Assembly (NCBI GenBank): GCA_014859075.1
Contig: JACUUW010000089.1
Location: 1-7,621, forward strand
Source of the DNA: Desulforudis sp.
GTDB taxonomy: Bacteria > Bacillota > Desulfotomaculia > Desulfotomaculales > Desulforudaceae
Direction: 5' to 3'
DNA length: 7,621 nucleotides
Notes under the pieces: generated by a model
Databases searched by the model: none
Seen by the model: only the letters and a program-made list of their open reading frames with translations
Told to the model about the DNA's origin: nothing
Translations under genes and position numbers: made by a program
In this document: piece by piece, positions 1 to 7,135 of the stretch
Layout: the number at the start of each line of letters is the position of its first letter
Numbering within the stretch: the stretch's first letter is position 1

Positions 1-381
1 CTTCAATTTCACGGCCGGGAACCCCCGGACTACTGCCGGTGTTTCGCCCTCCCGGTCATTAAAGCGCTCCGGGTTGGACACACTGCGGTTGACGAACTGG
101 ACCGCGCCGGCGCTTACCAGGTACCCTATCTGCTGGTGGACACCCTGGTCGGGGACCGGCCCGGGGGCACGGGCCGGACGTTTGACTGGAGCGTATTGGC
201 TTCCAGAGCTTTCTCCCAGCCGCTGATCCTGGCCGGGGGCCTGGATCCCGGCAACGTCCGGCGGGCCATCACGACCGTTCGGCCCTTCGGCGTCGACGTG
301 TCAACCGGGGTGGAGACGGGCGGACGCAAGGACCCGCTGAAGATCAGGAGTTTTGTCAGACTGGCGAAGGAGGCGGTGTGA
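1..381 (+). CDS. trpF: Phosphoribosylanthranilate isomerase, 3' part (5' end outside window)
   Basis: TrpF converts N-(5'-phosphoribosyl)anthranilate to CdRP (an Amadori rearrangement) in cytoplasmic tryptophan synthesis. The frame is open from base 1 and gives 126 residues, about the last 60% of a usual 200-215 residue protein. Visible TIM-barrel motifs in order are LQFHG (usually VQLHG) at residues 1-5, the strand LLVDT whose Asp (codon 139-141) matches the catalytic general acid (Asp126 in Thermotoga), GGTGRTFDW, ILAGGLDPGNV (phosphate-binding region), and GVDVSTGVE followed by GRKD near the C-terminus. The TGA stop at 379-381 overlaps the trpB start. A GTG at 136 lies inside the conserved barrel and is not the real start; the true start and the other catalytic residue (Cys) lie upstream. 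Place in the operon, just before trpB, supports the call. Probably trpC, trpD and trpE/G lie further upstream, which cannot be seen. Confidence 0.95.
   Translation, partial: LQFHGREPPDYCRCFALPVIKALRVGHTAVDELDRAGAYQVPYLLVDTLVGDRPGGTGRTFDWSVLASRAFSQPLILAGGLDPGNVRRAITTVRPFGVDVSTGVETGGRKDPLKIRSFVRLAKEAV
367..373 (+). promoter_or_regulatory. Ribosome binding site of trpB, decides start
   Basis: AAGGAGG lies within the end of trpF. It is 7 bases from the ATG at 381 but only 4 from the in-frame GTG at 378. The spacing favours ATG 381, which makes the junction TGATG (one-base overlap) rather than GTGA (four bases). Confidence 0.7.
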
Positions 382-1562
382 TGTTCCCCAACGAAAACGG
401 CTACTATGGCGCTTACGGCGGCCGCTACGTGCCGGAAACGCTGATGTCCGCCCTGGAGGAACTGCAGGCGGCCTACCGTGACGCCCGTGCCGACCAGCGG
501 TTCTTGGACCAGTTCGACGACTACCTCCGTCACTACGTCGGCCGGCCCAGTCCCCTGTATTTCGCCGCGAATCTTACCCGCCACGCGGGGGGCGCCCGGA
601 TTTTCTTGAAGCGGGAAGATCTGAACCATACCGGCGCCCATAAGATCAACAACACCTTGGGGCAGGGGCTCCTGGCCCGGAGGATGGGGAAGCGCCGGCT
701 GATCGCCGAAACGGGTGCCGGCCAGCACGGGGTGGCCACCGCCACCGTCGCCGCGCTGCTTGGCTTCGACTGTACCGTTTTCATGGGTGCCGAGGACATT
801 CGGCGCCAGGCGCAGAACGTGTTCCGGATGAGGCTGTTGGGTACCGAGGTGGTGGAAGTGGAAGCGGGGAGCAAGACGCTGAAGGACGCCATGAATGAAG
901 CCATCCGCTACTGGGTGACCAACGTGGAGCAGACCTATTATCTGATCGGTTCGGTGGCCGGACCACACCCTTACCCACAGATCGTTCGGGACTTCCAGTC
1001 GGTCATCGGCCGGGAGACGCGCCGGCAGGTAGTCGAAGCAACCGGACGCCCGCCGGACTGCGTGGTGGCCTGTGTCGGCGGGGGCAGTAACGCCATGGGC
1101 ATCTACTCCGGGTTTCTCGCCGACCGTGACGTTCGGTTGGTCGGGGTGGAGGCCGGGGGTCTCGGCCTGGATACGGGCCGCCATGCGGCCACCCTTTCCA
1201 AGGGGCGGCCGGGGGTACTGCACGGTTCACTCAGCTACCTGCTCCAGGACGATGACGGCCAGGTGGTGCCGGTGCATTCCATTTCGGCCGGGCTGGACTA
1301 CCCCGGCGTCGGGCCCGAACTCAGCCACCTGAAGGACACAGGCCGGGTCCTTTTTACCACCGCCGACGACGCGGACGCCCTGGACGCCTTTATGCTGCTC
1401 GCCCGCACCGAGGGAATTCTGCCCGCCCTGGAAAGCGCCCACGCCGTCGCCGTCGCGGTGCGGACGGCGGGAAGCATGCCCTCCAGTTCCACCATCGTCG
1501 TGAATCTCTCCGGGCGCGGCGACAAGGACGTGGAGACGGTGGCGCGGGAGGTGCGGCAATGA
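381..1562 (+). CDS. trpB: Tryptophan synthase beta subunit (TrpB1 type)
   Basis: TrpB is the PLP enzyme that condenses indole, channelled from TrpA, with L-serine to give tryptophan; it acts in the cytoplasm as an alpha2beta2 complex. The ATG start gives 393 residues (Salmonella 397); a GTG one codon earlier is possible. Key residues: the PLP lysine Lys88 in HTGAHKINN, catalytic Glu110 in AETGAGQHG, the phosphate loop GGGSN at 233-237, Asp306 in GLDYPGVGP (COMM domain), and Ser377 in NLSGRGDKD, which contacts the pyridine nitrogen. The short N-terminus and the KREDLNHTGAHK context mark the TrpB1 class that works with TrpA, not stand-alone TrpB2. One oddity: Leu314 replaces the His usually seen in GPEH. 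The stop overlaps the trpA start by ATGA, so translation is probably coupled, as suits a 1:1 complex. Confidence 0.98.
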   Translation: MFPNENGYYGAYGGRYVPETLMSALEELQAAYRDARADQRFLDQFDDYLRHYVGRPSPLYFAANLTRHAGGARIFLKREDLNHTGAHKINNTLGQGLLARRMGKRRLIAETGAGQHGVATATVAALLGFDCTVFMGAEDIRRQAQNVFRMRLLGTEVVEVEAGSKTLKDAMNEAIRYWVTNVEQTYYLIGSVAGPHPYPQIVRDFQSVIGRETRRQVVEATGRPPDCVVACVGGGSNAMGIYSGFLADRDVRLVGVEAGGLGLDTGRHAATLSKGRPGVLHGSLSYLLQDDDGQVVPVHSISAGLDYPGVGPELSHLKDTGRVLFTTADDADALDAFMLLARTEGILPALESAHAVAVAVRTAGSMPSSSTIVVNLSGRGDKDVETVAREVRQ

Positions 1563-2362
1563 GCACGGACCGGATCGCACTCGCTTTCGGCGGGCTCCGG
1601 GAGCGCGGTGAAAAGGGTTTGATCCCCTTCGTCACCGCCGGCTATCCCGACCTGGAAACCACGGAACGCCTGGTGCTGGGCATGGCCGAGAGCGGGGCCG
1701 ACCTTATCGAATTGGGCGTGCCGTTCTCGGACCCTCTCGCCGACGGCCCGGTGATTCAGCATGCTTCCCAGATTGCGCTCACCCGTGGCACCAACCTGGC
1801 CCGGATTCTGGAGTTGGTGGCGCGGCTCCGGAAACGCACCGCAATCCCGCTGGTGTTGATGAGCTACTACAACCCGATCCTGAGCTACGGTCCGGAGACA
1901 CTCATCGCCAAAGCAGCCGGGGTCGGGATCGACGGCCTGATCATTCCGGACCTGCCGGTCGAAGAAGCCGGGGACATTCTGGCGTTGAGCGACACCCTCG
2001 GCGTGGCGCTCATACCGCTGGTGGCGCCGACCTCCGGCGCACGCCGCATCGCCTTCATCGCCGAGAGAGCCAGAGGTTTTGTGTACTGCGTATCGCTGAC
2101 CGGGGTAACCGGCAGCGGCGGCAGGTACTCCGACCAGTTGACAACGATGCTCGACACGGTGCGCGCCCACACCGACTTGCCGGCGGCCATCGGTTTCGGG
2201 ATCGCCGAACCGGGGCAGGCGCGAAATCTTGCGCCCCGGGCGGATGCGCTCATCGTGGGCAGCGCGTTTGTCAAACGGATTACGGAGGCGGGTGTGAACC
2301 AAGCGGTGGCCGCGGCGCAGGAACTGGTCCAATCCCTGAAGCGGGCGCTTGCGGAAAAATGA
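1559..2362 (+). CDS. trpA: Tryptophan synthase alpha subunit
   Basis: TrpA cleaves indole-3-glycerol phosphate to indole and glyceraldehyde 3-phosphate and passes indole through a tunnel to TrpB. The protein is 267 residues, essentially the Salmonella length (268), and covers the whole TIM barrel. The catalytic pair is present: Glu51 in LIELGVPFSDP and Asp62 in LADGP (Salmonella Glu49 and Asp60). Further conserved parts are PFVTAGYP near residue 25, LMSYYNPIL, the strand GLIIPDLPVEE (loop 6 region follows), SLTGVTG, the phosphate site IGFGIAEP, and LIVGSAFVK near the end. The ATG overlaps the trpB stop by four bases, with GGGAGG inside trpB about 7 bases upstream, so translation is likely coupled. 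This is the last trp gene; a 108-base spacer follows. Confidence 0.98.
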   Translation: MSTDRIALAFGGLRERGEKGLIPFVTAGYPDLETTERLVLGMAESGADLIELGVPFSDPLADGPVIQHASQIALTRGTNLARILELVARLRKRTAIPLVLMSYYNPILSYGPETLIAKAAGVGIDGLIIPDLPVEEAGDILALSDTLGVALIPLVAPTSGARRIAFIAERARGFVYCVSLTGVTGSGGRYSDQLTTMLDTVRAHTDLPAAIGFGIAEPGQARNLAPRADALIVGSAFVKRITEAGVNQAVAAAQELVQSLKRALAEK

Positions 2363-2364
2363 TG

Positions 2365-2393
2365 TTGCACGGTTTTAGGGGTAGTGATAACAT
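2365..2393 (+). promoter_or_regulatory. Candidate sigma-A promoter upstream of hisC
   Basis: In the only sizeable spacer inside the cluster, TTGCAC (2365-2370) is followed after 17 bases by TAACAT (2388-2393). The -10 has a TG one base upstream (2385-2386), giving an extended -10 of the form TGnTAnnnT. The -35 is poor (3 of 6), which an extended -10 can tolerate. The stretch is also locally AT-rich. It would let hisC-aroF-tyrA-aroA be transcribed without trp, but read-through from trpA is equally possible because I see no terminator. This is a pattern match only. Confidence 0.35.
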
Positions 2394-2456
2394 TTTAAGC
2401 ACTAACTCGAGGGATTTCGTGAAACCGAATGCTCTCTGGTGCAAGACGGTCCCATT

Positions 2457-2463
2457 AAGGAGG
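2457..2463 (+). promoter_or_regulatory. Ribosome binding site of hisC, supports TTG start
   Basis: AAGGAGG stands 7 bases before TTG 2471. Its strength and spacing decide the non-ATG start of hisC. Confidence 0.8.
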
Positions 2464-2470
2464 GAGTCGG

Positions 2471-3562
2471 TTGTCTGAACTCGCGCGCAAGAACGTTCTG
2501 GACCTGGCCGTTTACCGGCCCGGCAAACCCATCGATGAGGTGCAGCGGGAGTTGGGCCTCACCGAAGTCGTAAAGCTGGCCTCGAACGAGAACGCGGTCG
2601 GCCCGTCACCATCCGCAATCGCGGCGCTGCACGACGTCCTTAACGAAGTGCATTATTATCCCGACGGGAGCGGTTACCGTCTGCGCCAAGCGCTCGCCGG
2701 GTTTTTCGGGGTCGAACCCGGGTATATTCACCTCGGCAACGGCTCCAACGAAATCGTGCAACAGCTTTCGCTCGCCTTTCTCGAGCCGGGGGACGAGGCC
2801 GTTATGCCGGTCCCCAGCTTTCCGCGCTACCAACCGCTGGCCCGCATGATGGATGCGGTGCCGCGGGAGGTGCCGCTGAAAAACGACACCCTCGACCTGG
2901 AGGCCATGGCCGCACAAATCAACCCGCGGACCAAGCTTATTTACATCTGCAATCCGAACAACCCAACGGGCACCTTGGTGACAAAAGACGCGGTGGACCG
3001 TTTTCTGGCCGCCGTGCCTGGGCACTGCCTGGTGGTGCTGGACGAGGCGTACTTCGAATACGTCGAGGACAACAACTACCCGGACGGTCTGGAATACGTC
3101 AAGGCGTATCCAAACGTGGTCGTCCTGCGCACCTTTTCGAAAATATACGGGCTGGCCGGCCTGCGCATCGGGTATGCCTTCGCCCGGCCTGAAATCGTCG
3201 ACTGCCTGGAAAGGGTCAGAGAGCCCTTCAACGTGAACAGCATGGCCCAGGAGGCGGCCCTGGCCGCGTTGGCGGATCAGGACCACGTCGCGGGATTGCG
3301 TGCGTTGAACGATGTCGAAAAACAGTACCTCTACCGGGAACTGGCCCAAATGGGGTTGGACTACGTGCCGACGGAAGCTAATTTTATCCTGTTTGACGCC
3401 GGCCGGGACGAGCAACGGGTGTTTCAGAGTCTATTGCGCCGGGGCGTAATCATCCGGGGCGGTTTTGGTTACGGCACCCGCCTCCGGGTGACCATCGGCA
3501 CCCGGGACCAGAACCGGAAGTTCTTGCGGGCTTTGGAAGCCACCCTGAGGGAGGATGAGTAA
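2471..3562 (+). CDS. hisC: Histidinol-phosphate / aromatic aminotransferase (HisC family)
   Basis: This is a PLP-dependent class I/II aminotransferase that transfers an amino group from glutamate to imidazole acetol phosphate in histidine synthesis. In B. subtilis the HisC at the same operon position also transaminates aromatic keto acids. The protein has 363 residues (E. coli 356). Visible motifs: KLASNEN and GPSP near residues 37-47, GNGSNEI, NPNNPTG at 161-167, VLDEAYFEY with Asp191 (pairs with the PLP nitrogen), RTFSKIYGLAGLR with Schiff-base Lys224 and Arg232, and a C-terminal IRGGFGYG...LRVTIGTRDQN with the substrate-carboxylate arginine. The start is TTG, chosen for its strong ribosome binding site and because the family N-terminus follows at once. 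No other his gene is present; the neighbours are aromatic genes, which supports a role in tyrosine and phenylalanine synthesis. The family assignment is firm; dual specificity is inferred from context. Confidence 0.95.
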   Translation: MSELARKNVLDLAVYRPGKPIDEVQRELGLTEVVKLASNENAVGPSPSAIAALHDVLNEVHYYPDGSGYRLRQALAGFFGVEPGYIHLGNGSNEIVQQLSLAFLEPGDEAVMPVPSFPRYQPLARMMDAVPREVPLKNDTLDLEAMAAQINPRTKLIYICNPNNPTGTLVTKDAVDRFLAAVPGHCLVVLDEAYFEYVEDNNYPDGLEYVKAYPNVVVLRTFSKIYGLAGLRIGYAFARPEIVDCLERVREPFNVNSMAQEAALAALADQDHVAGLRALNDVEKQYLYRELAQMGLDYVPTEANFILFDAGRDEQRVFQSLLRRGVIIRGGFGYGTRLRVTIGTRDQNRKFLRALEATLREDE

Positions 3563-3565
3563 AGG

Positions 3566-4579
<1,014 letters not shown>

Positions 4580-4585
4580 ATCCTC

Positions 4586-4592
4586 GGGGGAG
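4586..4592 (+). promoter_or_regulatory. Ribosome binding site of tyrA, supports TTG start
   Basis: GGGGGAG in the 20-base gap after aroF stands 7 bases before TTG 4600. The frame stays open further upstream into aroF (to an ATG at 4486), but that stretch does not resemble TyrA. Confidence 0.65.
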
Positions 4593-4599
4593 ATACGCG

Positions 4600-5694
4600 T
4601 TGATTGAACGGGCCACCATCATCGGCGTCGGCCTGATCGGCGGGTCCATCGGGATGGGGCTGCGCGCCCGGGGCTTGGCCGGCACCGTGGTGGGCGTCGG
4701 TCGTGACGAGGCCAAATTGGCCCGGGCGGTTGAACGCGGCGCCCTGGACTGTTATGTCACCGACTTGGCGGCCGGTCTGGCGGGGGCCGACCTGGTGATC
4801 GTGGCCGTCCCCGTCGGCAGCGTGGTCCCGGTGCTGCGCGAAGTTTTGCCGCAAGTGGCGCCGGGGACCGTGGTCACCGACGTTGGCAGTTGCAAGGCCG
4901 CCATCGTCGCCGCTGCGGAAGAAATCACCCCTCCGGGGGTCTACTTCGTAGGGGGGCATCCCATGGCCGGCTCGGAACAGACCGGCATCCAGGAGGCCGA
5001 CCGCTACCTGTTCGAAGGCGCCTATTACGTGCTCACCCCCACCGAGCGGACCGAATCCTACGCGCTGGACCGGGTGCGCGGCCTGGCGTCGAAGCTGGGC
5101 TGCCGGGTCATCGAAATGCACCCGCGCGAGCACGACCGGGCCGTGGGCGCCGTCAGCCACCTCCCGCACCTGCTGGCATGCGCTCTGGTGAATACGGTGC
5201 GCCGGATTCCCGGATCCGAGACGGCCCTTTCCCTGGCGGCCGGCGGGTACCGCGACACCACGAGGGTAGCCGCCGGCAATCCGGAAATGTGGCGCGATAT
5301 CTTTTTGGCGAACCGCGATACGGTGCGAGCGGTGCTTGACCGGTTTCGTACCGAACTGGATATGGTCACCCGTATCCTTGATGAAGACGACGGTGGGCGG
5401 CTCCGGGACTGGCTCCAGGAGGCGAAAAACAGCCGGGAGCTTCTTCCCGCCCGGATGAAGGGATTCCTGAACGATTTACACGAGATGGTGATTACCATTT
5501 CAGACCGCCCGGGGACGATAGCGGCCGTCGCTTCCACCTTGGCGGCCGGCGGCTTAAACATATCCGACATTGAGATTCTACGGGTGCGGGAGGGCGAAGG
5601 CGGTACGGTACGATTGGCCTTTGCGCGTGAAGACGAACGTGACCGCGCCGCCGCACTTCTCAGCCTCGAGGGAATACCGGTGGTCAAGCGCTGA
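4600..5694 (+). CDS. tyrA: Prephenate (or arogenate) dehydrogenase with C-terminal ACT domain
   Basis: TyrA oxidatively decarboxylates prephenate to 4-hydroxyphenylpyruvate, or arogenate to tyrosine. The TTG start gives 364 residues (B. subtilis about 370). In order: a Rossmann fold with GVGLIGGS at 9-16; VTDVGSCK near 90-97; HPMAGSE starting at His120; the catalytic SHLPH with His187; the helical dimerisation region with ETALSLAAGGYRDTTRVA and NPEMWRDIF; and a C-terminal ACT domain from about 295 to 364 (VITISDRPGTIA...NISDIEI). The ACT domain suggests feedback by an aromatic amino acid, probably tyrosine. At the end of the second beta strand, where NAD enzymes usually carry Asp, the sequence is VGVGRDE (Gly34, Arg35), hinting at NADP+ use. 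The gene lies 20 bases after aroF and 33 before aroA. Prephenate versus arogenate specificity cannot be read with confidence. Confidence 0.95.
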   Translation: MIERATIIGVGLIGGSIGMGLRARGLAGTVVGVGRDEAKLARAVERGALDCYVTDLAAGLAGADLVIVAVPVGSVVPVLREVLPQVAPGTVVTDVGSCKAAIVAAAEEITPPGVYFVGGHPMAGSEQTGIQEADRYLFEGAYYVLTPTERTESYALDRVRGLASKLGCRVIEMHPREHDRAVGAVSHLPHLLACALVNTVRRIPGSETALSLAAGGYRDTTRVAAGNPEMWRDIFLANRDTVRAVLDRFRTELDMVTRILDEDDGGRLRDWLQEAKNSRELLPARMKGFLNDLHEMVITISDRPGTIAAVASTLAAGGLNISDIEILRVREGEGGTVRLAFAREDERDRAAALLSLEGIPVVKR

Positions 5695-5727
5695 GCACCA
5701 ATCTATTTACTGAAACGGTGGCTTGAT

Positions 5728-7029
5728 ATGTCCGACCAGACCCGCCTGAAAATCACGCCGACCCGGGGTTTGCGCGGTGAAATCTCGGTTCCGGGCGACA
5801 AATCGATCTCACACCGGGCCGTGATGCTCGGTGCCCTGGCGCAAGGCGAGACCGTGGCCACGAACTTCCTGTCCGGGGAGGACTGCCTGGCCACCATACG
5901 CTGTTTCCAGGCACTCGGGGTGGAGATCGACGGTCCTCGGGATGACAACGTGCGAATCCGCGGGCGCGGGCTTTTCGCCCTCCAGGAGCCGGAGGACGTA
6001 CTCGACACGGGTAATTCCGGAACGACAATGCGCCTCCTGCTGGGTATCCTGGCCGGGCAACCGTTTTTCAGTGTGGTCACGGGCGACGCCTCCCTGCGCC
6101 GGCGCCCCATGGGCCGGGTGACCCAGCCGTTGTTGCAGATGGGGGCGGTGTGCATGGGGCGCGACGGCGCCAACTATGCCCCGATCGCCGTTTCGGGCGG
6201 GCGGTTGCGCGCGATATCCCACCAACTCCCGGTGGCTTCGGCGCAACTCAAATCGGCCCTCCTGCTCGCCGGGCTTTTCGCGGACGAACGCACAATCATC
6301 AGCGAACCGATACCGACACGCGACCATACCGAGAGGATGCTTGCGGCCTTCGGGGCCTCCCTGTCCCGCGAAGGGCGGACGGTGGGGGTCGATCCGGCGC
6401 CGCAACTCCAGGGACGGGAGATTACCGTTCCCGGAGATATTTCCTCGGCCGCCTTTCTGATCGTCGGTGCGCTTATCACGCCCGACAGCGACCTCTTGGT
6501 CAGGGGGGTGGGGGTAAACCCCACCCGTACCGGAGTGCTGGACGCCCTGTCCCGCATGGGCGCCCGCATCACCGTAAGGGATTTCCGGGACAGCGGCGGA
6601 GAGCCGGTAGCCGACATCCGGGTGCAGAGCAGTATGCTGCAGGGCACGGTGATCGACGGACCCCTGATCCCCCGCCTGATCGACGAGATTCCAATACTGA
6701 CCGTCGCCGCGGTTTTCGCCAGGGGTGAGACAGTGTTTCGGGACGCAACCGAACTGCGCGTCAAGGAGTCCGACCGGCTGTCTGCCATTCGCATGGAGCT
6801 GAACAGACTCGGAGCCGATATTCACGAAACCCCCGACGGTTTGCTCATCCGGGGTACCGGGCGGCTGGCGGGGGGCACGTGCCGCAGCCACGGCGACCAC
6901 CGAATCGCCATGGCGGCCGCGATCGCCGGCCTGGGGGCCGCACGAGAGACCTGCATTGAAGATGCCTCCTGTACCAGCGTTTCCTTCCCCGCGTTCACCG
7001 GCGCATTAAATTCCCTGCGCCTAGAATAA
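5728..7029 (+). CDS. aroA: EPSP synthase (3-phosphoshikimate 1-carboxyvinyltransferase), class II
   Basis: AroA (aroE in B. subtilis naming) transfers the enolpyruvyl group of PEP to shikimate 3-phosphate, the sixth step to chorismate. The 433 residues cover both inverse domains of the fold. Motifs: GDKSISHR at 23-30 with Lys25; LDTGNSGTTMRLL, whose Gly98 matches E. coli Gly96 while Leu103 stands at the E. coli Pro101 position; RRRPMGRV; SAQLK at 171-175; RDHTE at 198-202; NPTR at 264-267; Asp319 in LIDEIP and Glu347 in RVKESDRL (catalytic residues, E. coli Asp313 and Glu341); and GDHRIAMA near the C-terminus. The four short motifs GDKS, SAQxK, RxHTE and NxTR together define class II. The ATG has only a weak ribosome binding site (GGTGG at 5717-5721, spacing 6), but the N-terminus fits the family. 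It lies 33 bases after tyrA with no terminator between. Confidence 0.98.
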   Translation: MSDQTRLKITPTRGLRGEISVPGDKSISHRAVMLGALAQGETVATNFLSGEDCLATIRCFQALGVEIDGPRDDNVRIRGRGLFALQEPEDVLDTGNSGTTMRLLLGILAGQPFFSVVTGDASLRRRPMGRVTQPLLQMGAVCMGRDGANYAPIAVSGGRLRAISHQLPVASAQLKSALLLAGLFADERTIISEPIPTRDHTERMLAAFGASLSREGRTVGVDPAPQLQGREITVPGDISSAAFLIVGALITPDSDLLVRGVGVNPTRTGVLDALSRMGARITVRDFRDSGGEPVADIRVQSSMLQGTVIDGPLIPRLIDEIPILTVAAVFARGETVFRDATELRVKESDRLSAIRMELNRLGADIHETPDGLLIRGTGRLAGGTCRSHGDHRIAMAAAIAGLGAARETCIEDASCTSVSFPAFTGALNSLRLE

Positions 7030-7135
7030 TAGTTGTGAATAAACGTTTTTCCGCCTTTTTTGGAATTTTAAAAGGAAATGGTGTTCGTTTGTCGAAGTAC
7101 AACGGGACTGACGGTGTCAAGGGAGGCCTAGCGCA
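7030..7135. other. AT-rich spacer between aroA and cmk
   Basis: This 106-base spacer is strikingly AT-rich in its first half (to about 7080) compared with the surrounding GC-rich DNA. It holds the palindrome AAACGTTT (7041-7048), an inverted repeat CCTTTT/AAAAGG (7054-7059 and 7070-7075) and a DnaA-box-like site. TAGAAT at 7022-7027, over the end of aroA, resembles a -10 box but has no well-spaced -35. I see no convincing intrinsic terminator, so cmk may be read through from aroA or have its own start here. Confidence 0.5.
7034..7042 (-). promoter_or_regulatory. DnaA-box-like sequence
   Basis: Read on the minus strand, the site is TTATTCACA, which fits the DnaA-box consensus TTATNCACA at every position. 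It is single, and a chance match somewhere in a window of this size is not rare. It sits in the AT-rich spacer, which is why it is recorded. Confidence 0.25.

Noticed and set aside
126..1223. Long open frame on the minus strand opposite trpF and trpB (365 codons)
   Set aside because: Its protein resembles no family I know. It is a mirror effect of GC-rich codon use in trpB, which is certain.
1298..2332. Long minus-strand open frame opposite trpB/trpA (344 codons)
   Set aside because: Lies opposite certain genes and has the His/Arg/Gly/Pro-rich, low-order composition of antisense frames.
2415..2424. Palindrome TTTCGTGAAA upstream of hisC as an operator
   Set aside because: Short, single and without a matching repeat elsewhere; chance is a sufficient explanation.
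2363..2470. T-box or other riboswitch in the trpA-hisC spacer
   Set aside because: No T-box AGGGTGG...CCGCG element, no terminator/antiterminator pair, and the spacer is too short for the usual aptamer plus expression platform.
5809..6900. Minus-strand open frame opposite aroA (363 codons)
   Set aside because: Fully covered by aroA, which has all its catalytic motifs; no recognisable domain in the antisense product.
7054..7075. Inverted repeat CCTTTT...AAAAGG as a terminator after aroA
   Set aside because: The stem is short and AT-rich and has no following T-run, so it is not a convincing intrinsic terminator.
7078..7131. Short ORF of 17 codons (ATG 7078, TAG 7129-7131) ending just before cmk
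   Set aside because: Its purine stretch is too close to the ATG and the peptide shows nothing; a leader peptide coupled to cmk is possible but unsupported.
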